Program-made: the position numbers and the translations under genes | Shown here: positions 1-9,552 of the stretch, piece after piece | Position numbering within the stretch: position 1 is the first letter of the stretch | Layout of the letters: each line of letters begins with the position of its first letter | Notes under the pieces: model-generated | Seen by the model: the letters and a program-made list of their open reading frames with translations, nothing else | Databases searched by the model: none | What the model was told of the DNA's origin: nothing | NCBI RefSeq assembly: GCF_001435195.1 | Contig: NZ_AZFQ01000055.1 | Coordinates: forward strand, 1-62,078 | Length of the DNA: 62,078 bases | From: Liquorilactobacillus satsumensis DSM 16230 = JCM 12392 | GTDB taxonomy: Bacteria; Bacillota; Bacilli; Lactobacillales; Lactobacillaceae | Direction: 5' to 3'

Positions 1-310
1 AGGTTAGGTGCAGGAGGCTGGTGGGTGGAGCACGTTATGAAGAAGTGCCGACAACCTGCGTTCAGCCTCCGTTGACTAAGTCCTAAATTACAAAGTAACC
101 TGGGCTTGGTTACGCGTAATGCTGGCTTAGGCACAGGAGGTTGCGGGGTGGAGCACGTTAATAGAAGTGCGCAAAAAGGCGGGAGACCTTGAAGATTAGC
201 GACAGGTAACGAGGTAACTGAACTTGTTACCGTTGTTACCTAAGCTAAGCATAAAGGGCTGCCTTTTGGAGCACGTTAAGATAGAAGTGCCGACAACCGT
301 CAATAACCTA
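1..310. repeat. Repeat A array (palindromic intergenic element)
   Basis: A full unit at 42-160 begins GAAGTGCCGACAACC and ends GGTGGAGCACGTTA. A partial unit precedes it (1-37). A variant unit at 164-278 keeps the ends but has a different centre, and a partial unit starts near 284. Each unit folds on itself: in the first, ATTAC..GTAACC pairs with GGTTAC..GTAAT, CTAAG with CTTAG, CCTCC with GGAGG, and CAACC with GGTTG. The same element recurs at 15104-15262, 42163-42281 and 61855-61925. No coding potential is seen. It resembles a REP- or MITE-like family, and no transposase is present nearby. Confidence 0.8.
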
Positions 311-367
311 AAAAAACTAAGCGCCCGGGTCAAAACATGAATCTTGACCCAAACTCTTAGTTTTAGC
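308..367 (-). terminator. Terminator of the ilv operon
   Basis: On the minus strand AAAACTAAG pairs with CTTAGTTTT around an inner GGGTCAA/TTGACCC stem, and a T7 run follows. It lies about 140 nt beyond the stop of the last operon gene (the BASS transporter) and abuts the repeat A array. Confidence 0.65.
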
Positions 368-503
368 TGATACTGCCTGAAATAAGCCGCTCCAGGCACT
401 AATTTCCCCTGTTCTTTATACTGCGTTTAAATTCTAAAAACTTATTATTTCATTTTTCTTCTATAGATAATGGCAGCTCATCATCTATCTTCAAAAGCTA
501 ACC

Positions 504-1484
504 TCATTTGTCTGTGCTATAGATATTTCCCAAAGGTTTAACCGGCTGAGATTGCTCAGTAGCCTTATCTCGCCAATATGAAGCCAATACTGAACCAGAA
601 ATATTATGCCAGATGCTAAAAATTGTCGACGGAATCGCAGCCGCGGGAACAAAGTACTTGATCGCTAAAGTCGCTCCCAAACTTGAATCCTGCATGCCAA
701 CTTCAAATGTAATTGCTTTTCTCTGCGGATCACGCAACCGGATCAGCTTGGAAAAAAGGTATCCCAGACCATATCCAGAAAGATTGTGCAGCATTACGAC
801 CGGAATTACAAGTGCCGTTGCTGCTGTGAACAAGTTAGCATGATTGGCAGCAATCACCGCACCGATAATCATCAAAATTGCAACCTGCGAAACTAACGGC
901 AAGACATGGGTAATTTTCTCTATTTTTCTGCCAAAAACTGAATGTAGGACCACTCCTAAAATAATCGGAAAGAGCACAATCTTAACTGTACTCAAAAATA
1001 ATGAAGTCGTAGGAATATCAACATACTCGCCGGCAAATAACAACAGTAATCCCGGGAGTGCGACTGGCGCAAGTAATGTAGACAGTGTCTCAATTGAAAC
1101 ATCCAAAGCAACATCACCACCTGCTAAGTAAGCCATTACACTGGAAGAAGTTCCGCTTGGACAAGACCCAACCAGAATTACACCCGCTGCTGTTGCTCCT
1201 TTTAACTGAAAAATAAGGCACAACAACCATGCCAGTGTTGGCATAATCACATAATGAGCTACGGTTCCCGCAAGAACTGGAAGCGGCTTTTTCGCAATTC
1301 TTTCGAAGTCCTCTAATTTTAACGTCAATCCCATTCCAAATAAAATAATTCCTAATAAATATGAAACATTCGGTACCAGCCACAAACTCGTCTGCGGTAG
1401 AACATAATTAAAGGCTGCCCACAACACCACTAGGAGCGTAAACCAGCGCCCAATAACTTTCCCTAATTTCTCCACTTTACTCAT
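504..1484 (-). CDS. BASS-family transporter (PanS-like), last gene of the ilv operon
   Basis: A 326-residue integral membrane protein of the bile acid:sodium symporter superfamily, with about 9-10 hydrophobic segments. The signature VGSCPSGTSSSVMAYLAGGD lies near residue 110 and matches the PanS/YocS branch rather than true bile-acid carriers. I chose the ATG at 1484 because an AAGGGGAAG ribosome site sits just upstream; a TTG at 1508 gives 8 more residues but has no visible site. It follows ilvD by 30 nt, so it is probably cotranscribed. Known PanS members move ketopantoate, which derives from 2-ketoisovalerate, the product of IlvD. Export or uptake of a branched 2-keto acid or ketopantoate is therefore an inference from context. 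The substrate is not proven. Confidence 0.85.
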   Translation of the reverse strand: MSKVEKLGKVIGRWFTLLVVLWAAFNYVLPQTSLWLVPNVSYLLGIILFGMGLTLKLEDFERIAKKPLPVLAGTVAHYVIMPTLAWLLCLIFQLKGATAAGVILVGSCPSGTSSSVMAYLAGGDVALDVSIETLSTLLAPVALPGLLLLFAGEYVDIPTTSLFLSTVKIVLFPIILGVVLHSVFGRKIEKITHVLPLVSQVAILMIIGAVIAANHANLFTAATALVIPVVMLHNLSGYGLGYLFSKLIRLRDPQRKAITFEVGMQDSSLGATLAIKYFVPAAAIPSTIFSIWHNISGSVLASYWRDKATEQSQPVKPLGNIYSTDK

Positions 1485-1514
1485 TTTCTCTTCCCCTTCA
1501 TTTAGCAAAACCGC

Positions 1515-3332
1515 TTAATTTTTCTGCGTATGACACTTGCAATTAGCACCGCATGTGTGCTGCTTTGTTTCTTGTTCTTCATCTTGGACAGGTGCCGTAC
1601 CGAAAAGCTCATCTGCACCTAACATAATACCGCCTGTGTTAGCAGAAGTTACCAAATATTGATAACGTGCTAAGTACCCCCTGCGCACCTTAGGCTGAAA
1701 TGGTTTAAGCCCTTTTTTCCGACGTTCAAGTTCCGCTTTATCGACCGCAACATCAAGAGTTCGTTGCTCAAGATCAATCGTGATCTGGTCGCCGTCTTTA
1801 ATCAAAGCAATTTCACCACCGGCAGCAGCTTCTGGCGAAACATGACCTACACAAATACCATGTGTTGCTCCTGAAAAACGACCATCTGTGATCAAAGCAA
1901 CTGTCCTGCCTAGACCACGTCCAATAATATCAGAGGTTGGATTAAGCATCTCAGGCATCCCAGGCCCACCTTTAGGTCCTTCGTAGCGAATCACGACGAC
2001 ATCTCCGGCTTTGACAGTTCCATCATCAATTCCGGCTACAGCCTCATCATGTGAATCAAAGCAGATCGCTTTGCCAACAAACTTCTTAATATCGGGATCA
2101 ACTCCAGCTACTTTGATGACAGAACCATCACGTGCAATATTGCCATACAGAATTGATAATCCACCCTGTTGTGAATAAGGATTATCAAGTGTTCTGATCA
2201 CTTCCGGATTGAGTGTATGTGCTCCGGCAACATTTTCGCGAATCGTCTTTCCGGTAATTGTCGGACGATCTGGATGAAGAATTCCACCCTTTTCGATCAA
2301 TTCATTCATAATTGCGGGAATCCCACCTGCATTGTGCACGTCCTCCATTGTCCAAGAAGATGAAGGCACAATCTTCGCCAAATGTGGAGTTCTCTTAGCA
2401 ATTTCATTAATTTCTCTTTCACTGTAATCAATTCCCGCTTCATGTGCGATCGCCAACCCATGTAAAACGGTATTTGTTGAACCACCCATTGCCATATCAA
2501 GCGCAAAGCTATCATCAAATGCTTCTTTGGTCATAATGTCACGCGGTTTAACATTGTGCTCAACATTGTACATAACTTGACGTGCTGCTTGTCGGACCAA
2601 TTCTTTTCTTTCATCAGAAACAGCTAGTGCAGTGCCATTATATGGCAGAGCCATTCCCATAGCCTCCATTAGCGAATTCATCGAATTAGCCGTATACATC
2701 CCGGCACACGAACCACATCCTGGACAAGCATTGCGTTCCAATTCAAAAAAATCATTTTTGCTCATCTTGCCGTCTTTAAAAGCTCCGACAGCCTCAAACA
2801 CAGTAGAAAGGGTAGCAGCTTTTCCATTAGGATCAAGACCTGCTTTCATTGGCCCTCCCGAGACAAAAGCTGCAGGAACATTTGTCCGTGCGGCGGCCAT
2901 CAACATACCTGGCGTGATCTTGTCACAGTTAGGCATGAATAATACCCCATCAAACCAGTGTGCATTGATAACTGTCTCGGCTGCATCAGCGATAATCTCA
3001 CGGCTGGGCAAAGAATAGCGCATCCCAATATGTCCCATGGCAATGCCGTCATCAACTCCAATTGTATTGAATTCAAAAGGAATTCCACCAGCTTTGCGAA
3101 TTTCGTCTTTAGCAATTTCGGCCAGCTTGCGCAAATGAACATGTCCTGGCACAATTTCAATATACGAATTAGCGATCGCAATGAATGGTTTCTTCATATC
3201 TGCTGGATTTTTGACCTGGCCAGTCGCATATAACAAACTTCTTCCAGGGGCCCGATCGGTTCCTTCAGTAATTGTGTCGCTTCTTTTCCTAAGTTCATCC
3301 CCGCTGATTGAAAAATTTAATGTATCACTCAT
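1515..3332 (-). CDS. ilvD: Dihydroxy-acid dehydratase
   Basis: Dehydrates 2,3-dihydroxyisovalerate and 2,3-dihydroxy-3-methylvalerate to the 2-keto acids that precede Val/Leu and Ile. At 605 residues it is close to the long E. coli-type enzyme. Fe-S ligands are visible as MPNCDK (Cys136) and ACPGCGSC (Cys203-209). The N-terminal position that is Cys in 2Fe-2S forms lies in an [12 protein letters not shown] stretch without Cys, as in the oxygen-sensitive 4Fe-4S class. RBS GAGGAG precedes the ATG. An oddity is the extreme C-terminus, residues 592-601, which reads [10 protein letters not shown], a Cys/His-rich tail that I do not know from other IlvD proteins. The gene follows ridA by 57 nt within the ilv operon. 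Confidence 0.97.
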   Translation of the reverse strand: MSDTLNFSISGDELRKRSDTITEGTDRAPGRSLLYATGQVKNPADMKKPFIAIANSYIEIVPGHVHLRKLAEIAKDEIRKAGGIPFEFNTIGVDDGIAMGHIGMRYSLPSREIIADAAETVINAHWFDGVLFMPNCDKITPGMLMAAARTNVPAAFVSGGPMKAGLDPNGKAATLSTVFEAVGAFKDGKMSKNDFFELERNACPGCGSCAGMYTANSMNSLMEAMGMALPYNGTALAVSDERKELVRQAARQVMYNVEHNVKPRDIMTKEAFDDSFALDMAMGGSTNTVLHGLAIAHEAGIDYSEREINEIAKRTPHLAKIVPSSSWTMEDVHNAGGIPAIMNELIEKGGILHPDRPTITGKTIRENVAGAHTLNPEVIRTLDNPYSQQGGLSILYGNIARDGSVIKVAGVDPDIKKFVGKAICFDSHDEAVAGIDDGTVKAGDVVVIRYEGPKGGPGMPEMLNPTSDIIGRGLGRTVALITDGRFSGATHGICVGHVSPEAAAGGEIALIKDGDQITIDLEQRTLDVAVDKAELERRKKGLKPFQPKVRRGYLARYQYLVTSANTGGIMLGADELFGTAPVQDEEQETKQHTCGANCKCHTQKN

Positions 3333-3389
3333 TTTTTATAACTCCTCATTTCCGCTTGTGTCTTTTTTCTGGTTTCCTGCTTGAAATCT

Positions 3390-3788
3390 TTATTGATGCT
3401 GATGAACTGCAAAAGCTTCAATTTCGACCTTTGCATCTGCTGGAAGTGCCTGAACTCCTACAGCCGAGCGTGCCGGCAGTTGCGTCACTTCTTTGAAAAA
3501 GTCGGCATATACTTCATTCACCTTTTTGAAGTCAGTAATTTCAGTCATAAAAACTGTCATTTTAACAATCTCGGCGACCTCAAAGCCGGCAGCAGTCACA
3601 ATTGCTTTTATATTTTCCAATGCTTGTTTGGCCTGTACCTCAACTTGTTCTCCAGCAAAATCCCCCGTTTGAGGATTGATTCCAACTTGACCCGAGCAGT
3701 ACAGTGTTTCCGCTGCACTGACTCTGAGTCCTTGTGAGTAAGGGCCTAATGCCTGCGGTGCGCCCTGAGTTGCAACTGTTTTTTTCAT
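3390..3788 (-). CDS. ridA: RidA family 2-iminobutanoate/2-aminoacrylate deaminase
   Basis: A 132-residue YjgF/YER057c/UK114 protein. Visible family features are GPYSQG near residue 16, YCSGQVGINPQTG near 30-42, and LPARSAVGVQALP with the substrate-binding Arg near 107. RidA hydrolyses the reactive enamine/imine intermediates released by PLP enzymes such as IlvA, protecting IlvE and other PLP enzymes. It sits two genes downstream of ilvA, 12 nt after the ABC ATPase gene, with an AGGAGG ribosome site. This placement fits the known partnership with threonine deaminase. Confidence 0.95.
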   Translation of the reverse strand: MKKTVATQGAPQALGPYSQGLRVSAAETLYCSGQVGINPQTGDFAGEQVEVQAKQALENIKAIVTAAGFEVAEIVKMTVFMTEITDFKKVNEVYADFFKEVTQLPARSAVGVQALPADAKVEIEAFAVHQHQ

Positions 3789-3800
3789 TCAAACATCCTC

Positions 3801-4598
3801 CTAGTTTGCGTTTGCTTCCGATCGCGGATAAACTAAAACTCTTTTTTTGTCATCTGTGCGCACTTCAAGTGGAGCTCCATAAAAATGAGTCAACGTTTCC
3901 TGGTTCAACAATTCCTGACGTTTACCGCTGGCGTAAATCCTTCCTTTTTTCAAGAGCAACACATTATCAAAACACGGCAGCAATTCTTCGGTGTAATGGG
4001 ACACTAGTAGCAATGCTGGGCTGGTTGGAGCTGCTGCAATTTCGGAAATCTTCGCAAGCAGCGCTTCTCTGGCGAACAGATCCAAACCATTACACGGTTC
4101 ATCTAAAATCAATAGTTCTGGTCTAGCCATCAGTGCTCTGGCTATTAGAACTAATTGGCGCTCACCTTGTGATAGTACTCGATAAGGTTTGCCAATCAGC
4201 TTAGCTCCACCCAATTTTGTCAAACGTGCTTTAGCTTCTTCCATTTCGACAGGAGCATAGCTCTCATATAAACCAATACTTGCAAATTTGCCAGAAAGGA
4301 CAATCTCTTCCACCAAATCCCCTGGGTGGAGCCAGTCTTGCAGTGCAGTGCTCACCCAGCCAATCCTACGCTTTAAGGCAGGGATGTTAGTATGCCCAAA
4401 AACCCCACCTAAAACTTCAAGTGTTCCTTCTGTTGGCCACACATCCCCATGTATCATCTTCAACAAAGTTGTTTTACCAGCACCATTTAATCCTAAAACC
4501 GCCCAATTTTCCTTTTCCTTGATTGTCCAGCTAATCTTATTCAAGATCTGGCGCTCACCTTTTATCAAAGAAACATTTTCAAAAGACAAAATATTCAT
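3801..4598 (-). CDS. ABC-type ATPase of YlmA/ModF type inside the ilv operon
   Basis: A 265-residue single ATP-binding cassette. Walker A is GLNGAGKTT near residue 40, the signature is LSQGERQ, Walker B is LLILDEPCNGLD, and the H-loop is VSHYTEE. No transmembrane partner gene is adjacent, and the protein has no membrane segment. The start at 4598 is preferred because AAAGGAG lies 8 nt upstream; an ATG 18 nt earlier overlaps that site. It resembles YlmA-like cytoplasmic ATPases of unknown role. Its place between ilvA and ridA is unexpected and may be an insertion or may reflect a function tied to BCAA synthesis. The family is clear, the function is not. Confidence 0.88.
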   Translation of the reverse strand: MNILSFENVSLIKGERQILNKISWTIKEKENWAVLGLNGAGKTTLLKMIHGDVWPTEGTLEVLGGVFGHTNIPALKRRIGWVSTALQDWLHPGDLVEEIVLSGKFASIGLYESYAPVEMEEAKARLTKLGGAKLIGKPYRVLSQGERQLVLIARALMARPELLILDEPCNGLDLFAREALLAKISEIAAAPTSPALLLVSHYTEELLPCFDNVLLLKKGRIYASGKRQELLNQETLTHFYGAPLEVRTDDKKRVLVYPRSEANAN

Positions 4599-4652
4599 GC
4601 GCTGAGCTCCTTTCATTAAGCGCGCTCACCCTAAGAAACATTTCTTTCCTGC

Positions 4653-5927
4653 TTAAACCATCATTTCATACAGCATTTGATTTTCCTTCAGGTCAATGTA
4701 ATATGGATCAAATTGACGCAGTCTTTCTTGAAGTGGCCTAATATTTTGCCTCTTTCCTAACCGAATCCCAATTAACACTGGACCCTTGCCGCGATTGACC
4801 TTTTTGGTATATTCGAACTTGGTAATGTCATCGTCCTTATCTAGGATCTCGCTGACCATCTCACGTAATGCTCCAGGACGCTGCGGGAAATTCACAATAA
4901 AGTAGCATTGATAACCTTCGTAGACTAAAGAACGTTCCTTAATCTCTTGCATTCTTTCAATATCATTATTACCGCCGCTAATTACACAGACTACAGTTTT
5001 ACCACTAATCTCAGCCTGATGTTCTTCAAGCGCCGCCACACTCAACGCACCCGCTGGTTCAGCAACAATTGCTTCCTTACTGTAAAGTTCAAGCAACGTT
5101 GTACAAACATGCCCTTCTGCAACGTTAACCAGCTGGTCCACATATTTTTTAGCATTATTATAAGTCAGTTGCCCAGCAGTTTTGACTGCTGCTCCATCTA
5201 CAAACTTATCAATGTGTTCTAGGGTTAGTGGGTGCCCACATTTAAAGGCTGCTGCCATCGAAGCTGCCCCCGTTGGCTCAACTCCGATCACCTTAGTTGC
5301 AGAACTAACATTTTTGGTATACGCTGCAAGACCACTGATTAGACCGCCGCCGCCGATCGCAGCAAATAAATAATCAACTGTAACGTCATGTGCAGCTGCA
5401 TCCTCAAAAATCTCGCAAGCAATCGTCCCTTGGCCTGCCATTGTATGTTTGTCATCAAAAGGCGCGATGAAAGTCAGTTGTTTTTCCTCACAGTAATTCG
5501 CCGCTGCTTGTGCGGCTGCATCGAATGTATCACCTGTCAATTTAATCGTCACCGCGCTTCCACCAAAAAACTTGACTTGATCAACTTTTTGGCGAGGAGT
5601 TGTCACGGGCATAAAAATCACCGCCGGAATTTGCAATTTGTGGCAAGTCCAGGCTACACCTTGCGCATGATTACCTGCACTTGCACACACCACGCCGCGC
5701 TGACGTACCGCTGCTGGAGTCTGCGAAATTGCATAGTACGCACCTCGAATCTTGAAAGAACGCACGGCTTGCAGATCTTCTCTTTTTAAGTAAACATTGC
5801 AATGGTATTTTTGGGACAAATATGTGTCATGTTGGAGAGGCGTTCGCTTAATAATCGGACGCAACACCTCATAAGCTTTCTCGATTTCTTCTTTTGTTAA
5901 TAAGTCTTTTGCTGTCATTACATCCAT
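4653..5927 (-). CDS. ilvA: Threonine deaminase (threonine ammonia-lyase, biosynthetic)
   Basis: Converts threonine to 2-ketobutyrate, the committed step to isoleucine. This PLP fold-type II enzyme has the Schiff-base lysine in SFKIRGAYY (Lys59) and the PLP phosphate loop GGGGLISG near residue 190. The C-terminal ~85 residues form one ACT-like regulatory domain, as in the ~420-residue Bacillus-type enzyme, so feedback by Ile is likely. The start at 5927 has a GGGGTGAT ribosome site 7 nt upstream; a GTG at 5939 lies inside that site. It is 122 nt after ilvC and 54 nt before the ATPase gene. Confidence 0.96.
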   Translation of the reverse strand: MDVMTAKDLLTKEEIEKAYEVLRPIIKRTPLQHDTYLSQKYHCNVYLKREDLQAVRSFKIRGAYYAISQTPAAVRQRGVVCASAGNHAQGVAWTCHKLQIPAVIFMPVTTPRQKVDQVKFFGGSAVTIKLTGDTFDAAAQAAANYCEEKQLTFIAPFDDKHTMAGQGTIACEIFEDAAAHDVTVDYLFAAIGGGGLISGLAAYTKNVSSATKVIGVEPTGAASMAAAFKCGHPLTLEHIDKFVDGAAVKTAGQLTYNNAKKYVDQLVNVAEGHVCTTLLELYSKEAIVAEPAGALSVAALEEHQAEISGKTVVCVISGGNNDIERMQEIKERSLVYEGYQCYFIVNFPQRPGALREMVSEILDKDDDITKFEYTKKVNRGKGPVLIGIRLGKRQNIRPLQERLRQFDPYYIDLKENQMLYEMMV

Positions 5928-6049
5928 TAGCCGAATCACCCCTTCAAGTTTTTTTCATTATGTACAGTGAAAAGCGGAAGAGCTGCTCACCAAGTCATAC
6001 CTTAGTTGGAGCTCAGTTTCCCGCTATTTCTTACTGCTTACTTTTTAAA

Positions 6050-7087
<1,038 letters not shown>

Positions 7088-7136
7088 TTAGTAGTAAAAA
7101 CACTTCAACATCGTTTTAAAAGTGTGTACAATGTAG

Positions 7137-7427
7137 TTAATTATTCTTTTCAATTCCAGCAACCAATAAAGCCGTCGTTTCTGCAGCTGATTCACAACTG
7201 TACCAGCTAACGCTTAAAATGTCGATTTGCTTTGCAAGGACCCGTTTTAGGTGTGTCAGGTTCTGTGCTTTTTCAGTCCGCAGCTCGACTTTAGCTTCTA
7301 CTTGGTGTTTGGAAGTTGAAATAATTACTGCGTTCTCAATATTAATGTTTCGTCGTGTTAACAATCCGGTGAAGCGATTTAAAACGCCCACCCTATTTTT
7401 CATTTTGCAAACAACTATTTCGTGCAT
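7137..7427 (-). CDS. ilvN: Acetolactate synthase small regulatory subunit (short form)
   Basis: A 96-residue protein made of a single ACT domain, with NRVGVLNRFTGLLTRRNINIEN-type sequence at residues 11-32. It activates the large subunit and confers feedback inhibition by BCAA. Most Firmicutes IlvH/IlvN proteins are about 160 residues with a second C-terminal domain, so this is the short form, the length of E. coli IlvN. Its ATG directly follows the ilvB stop codon with no gap, which implies translational coupling. Confidence 0.93.
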   Translation of the reverse strand: MHEIVVCKMKNRVGVLNRFTGLLTRRNINIENAVIISTSKHQVEAKVELRTEKAQNLTHLKRVLAKQIDILSVSWYSCESAAETTALLVAGIEKNN

Positions 7428-9161
7428 TTAATCGACCCCCAGCATCTTCTGATTAGGCTGTCCGGGGGCGACCATGGGGTAAACCTGTTCTAGAGCAGGA
7501 ATCCTTGCTTCTACCAGAACACTTTCTTGGGTTGCGAAAACATCTGCCAATGTTTCGCGCCAATTCTGTGAAGCAAGCCTAAGCCCTTTGAGACCATACG
7601 CGTGTGCAAGCTTGATGAAGTCTGGTTGACCGTTGAAAACAGTTTGAGAACGTCTTTTTTTGTAGAACAGATCCTGCCATTGTCTGACCATTCCCAACGT
7701 TTGATTATTAAGTAAGATAATCTTGATATTTAGTCTGTAATCCCTAATGACATCAAGTTCCTCGCTTGTCATCTGTAAGCCGCCATCCCCTACAAACAGC
7801 ACGACTTCTTTTTCCGGAACTGCTAACTTTGCGCCGATTGCGGCCGGAAGTCCAAATCCCATCGTTCCCAAACCGCCGCTCGTAATTAACTGATGCGCGC
7901 GGGTAAAAGGATAATACTGTGCTGTCCACATCTGATGTTGTCCAACATCTGTCACGATTGTTGCATCTCCAGCAGTTAGTCGACCAACTTCTGCAATCAC
8001 GGCTTGGGGCTTGATTTTGCCTTTTTCTTCAACGTAATGCTGAGGATGTTCATGCTGCCATGCGCTCAGTTGCTGAAGCCATGCTTGGTGATCCCTTACT
8101 TGCGTTTTCGCTGGATGAGCTAATAACCAGTTCAGTGCCTCTTTCGCATCTGCTGCAACCGCAAAATCCGGCAAAATCATTTTCCCAAACTCGGAATCAT
8201 CAATATCTATCTGTGCCACTTGGGCCTTGGGAGCAAATTGTGAAGTATTAGTTGCTAAACGATCATCGAAACGTGAACCAATATTTAAGAGAAAGTCACA
8301 TTCAGAAAACGCTAGGTTAGCTTGATAACTTCCATGCATCCCGCCCATTCCCAGCGAAAACGGATCAGAAACTGGTAACGCACCTAAACTCAACAACGTT
8401 GAAACTACCGGTAGCTTGTAGCGGTGCACGAAACGTCTGAATTCTGGAACAGCCCCAGCGGCGATCACTCCGCCACCAACAAGCAATAACGGCTTTTGGG
8501 CTCGTAAAAGTGCATCCCGTAATTGTTGCATCTTAGTAAATGCTAGTTTTCTTTGCGGATAAACCGGTGTTTTCGCTGTGAATCCACCAGCGGTTTGACT
8601 ACGCTGTTGCTCATCCACGGCCATCGCGGCAACATCTTTTGGCAAATCAACTACGACCGGTCCAGGTCTGCCACTGCTAGCAACCGCAAATGCTTCTTTT
8701 ACAACCTCTGCCAAACTGCCGCTATCGTGAACCTGGTAACTTTGCTTTGTGATCGCCGCCGTAATACTTAGAATATCAACTTCCTGAAAAGCATCTGTTC
8801 CAATCGCTGCACACCCAACTTGTCCTGTAAAAACAACCAATGGAATCGAATCAAGCATTGCATCTGCAATTCCTGTCACGGTATTAGTAGCTCCAGGACC
8901 GGAAGTTACAAAAACAACACCTGTTTTCCCAGTGGCTTTTGCATATCCTTCAGCCGCATGAACTGCCGCCTGCTCGTGCCGAACAAGAATATTATTAAAC
9001 GCTTGTCGATATATGGCATCATACAGGGGCAAAACTGCACCTCCAGGATAACCAAATACGAGCTCAACCCCTTGTGCCTTTAAGGCTTCCAACAACAAAT
9101 CGGCCCCGCTAGCAAGTGTTCTTTTCGTCTCAGTTTTTTCAGTTTCTCGTTTTATCAACAT
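7428..9161 (-). CDS. ilvB: Acetolactate synthase large (catalytic) subunit
   Basis: A ThDP-dependent enzyme condensing pyruvate with pyruvate or 2-ketobutyrate, the first common BCAA step. The catalytic Glu is Glu63 in RHEQAAVHAAEGYA, the ThDP/Mg motif GDGGLQM...LLNN lies in the C-terminal third, and TSGPGATN and PGGAVLPLYDA are conserved. The ATG at 9161 is chosen because AGGAGGTG is 6 nt upstream; a GTG at 9170 overlaps that site. The biosynthetic rather than catabolic (AlsS) assignment rests on linkage to ilvN and ilvC and on the attenuator leader upstream. Confidence 0.96.
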   Translation of the reverse strand: MLIKRETEKTETKRTLASGADLLLEALKAQGVELVFGYPGGAVLPLYDAIYRQAFNNILVRHEQAAVHAAEGYAKATGKTGVVFVTSGPGATNTVTGIADAMLDSIPLVVFTGQVGCAAIGTDAFQEVDILSITAAITKQSYQVHDSGSLAEVVKEAFAVASSGRPGPVVVDLPKDVAAMAVDEQQRSQTAGGFTAKTPVYPQRKLAFTKMQQLRDALLRAQKPLLLVGGGVIAAGAVPEFRRFVHRYKLPVVSTLLSLGALPVSDPFSLGMGGMHGSYQANLAFSECDFLLNIGSRFDDRLATNTSQFAPKAQVAQIDIDDSEFGKMILPDFAVAADAKEALNWLLAHPAKTQVRDHQAWLQQLSAWQHEHPQHYVEEKGKIKPQAVIAEVGRLTAGDATIVTDVGQHQMWTAQYYPFTRAHQLITSGGLGTMGFGLPAAIGAKLAVPEKEVVLFVGDGGLQMTSEELDVIRDYRLNIKIILLNNQTLGMVRQWQDLFYKKRRSQTVFNGQPDFIKLAHAYGLKGLRLASQNWRETLADVFATQESVLVEARIPALEQVYPMVAPGQPNQKMLGVD

Positions 9162-9176
9162 GATTTTCACCTCCTC

Positions 9177-9251
9177 TTAAAATTCTCGCTCCAAAAATCC
9201 CAACATTTGCCTCACACCTTGATACCATCTCCCTTCGCTTCCTTGATCCAT
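9177..9251 (-). CDS. 24-residue ORF between the ilv attenuator and ilvB
   Basis: Starts MDQGSEGRWYQGV and ends FLEREF, 24 residues. It has a very strong ribosome site, AAAGGAGGTGAG, at proper spacing to its ATG. The stop codon lies immediately before the ilvB ribosome site, so translation could feed into ilvB. It is downstream of both leader terminators and has no run of BCAA codons, so it is not the attenuator peptide. It may be a translational-coupling ORF or a small protein. I do not recognise it. Confidence 0.5.
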   Translation of the reverse strand: MDQGSEGRWYQGVRQMLGFLEREF

Positions 9252-9300
9252 GGCCTCACCTCCTTTAAAATCAAAAATCAGCTGCGCACACTCCTTCATT

Positions 9301-9337
9301 TCCAAAATAAAAAGCACCCATCTGCACGATGGATGCT
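9301..9337 (-). terminator. Second leader terminator upstream of ilvB
   Basis: Minus-strand hairpin AGCATCCATC / GATGGGTGCT (10 bp, one G-T pair, 5-nt loop), followed by TTTTTATTTT. It stands directly downstream of the attenuator hairpin, giving two tandem terminators before ilvB. Confidence 0.8.
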
Positions 9338-9372
9338 AAAAAAATCCACCGCTCTAATCTCTTAGCGCGGTG
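9338..9372 (-). terminator. ilv attenuator terminator
   Basis: Minus-strand stem CACCGC/GCGGTG plus CTAA/TTAG (one mismatch) with a 4-nt loop, followed by T7. Its 5' arm and upstream bases (9365-9380) are complementary to codons of the leader ORF at 9411-9428 with two single-nt bulges. This is the expected antiterminator pairing. Confidence 0.88.
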
Positions 9373-9394
9373 TGATTAATTCCAGGTTACTAAC

Positions 9395-9508
9395 TCAAAA
9401 TAGCCCAGGCATTAAATCACACACGCGCATGATAATAATGACTAGGACGACTAGTACGATAACATTTTGGAATAAGTTTGTATCTAATTGCCACTTACTT
9501 GCACACAT
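9395..9508 (-). CDS. ilvL: ilv operon leader peptide (attenuation)
   Basis: A 37-residue ORF with AAAGGGG ribosome site and ATG at 9508. Residues 15-27 read NVIVLVVLVIIIM: eleven consecutive Val, Ile or Leu codons, including CTA leucine codons. The following codons (M R V C D L, 9411-9428) are complementary to the 5' arm of the terminator. If the ribosome stalls for lack of charged BCAA tRNA, those codons are free and can block the terminator. If not, they are covered and the terminator forms. This is the textbook layout of an ilv leader. I could not identify a convincing promoter just upstream; transcription may begin inside or before the zinc-ribbon gene. Confidence 0.9.
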   Translation of the reverse strand: MCASKWQLDTNLFQNVIVLVVLVIIIMRVCDLMPGLF

Positions 9509-9552
9509 GTGATCTAACCCCTTTCTTTTTAATGACTATCACCATTTTATTT

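Noticed and set aside
1-310. CRISPR-like array
   Set aside because: Units are ~115 nt palindromes with variable cores, not short direct repeats with unique spacers, and no cas gene is present.
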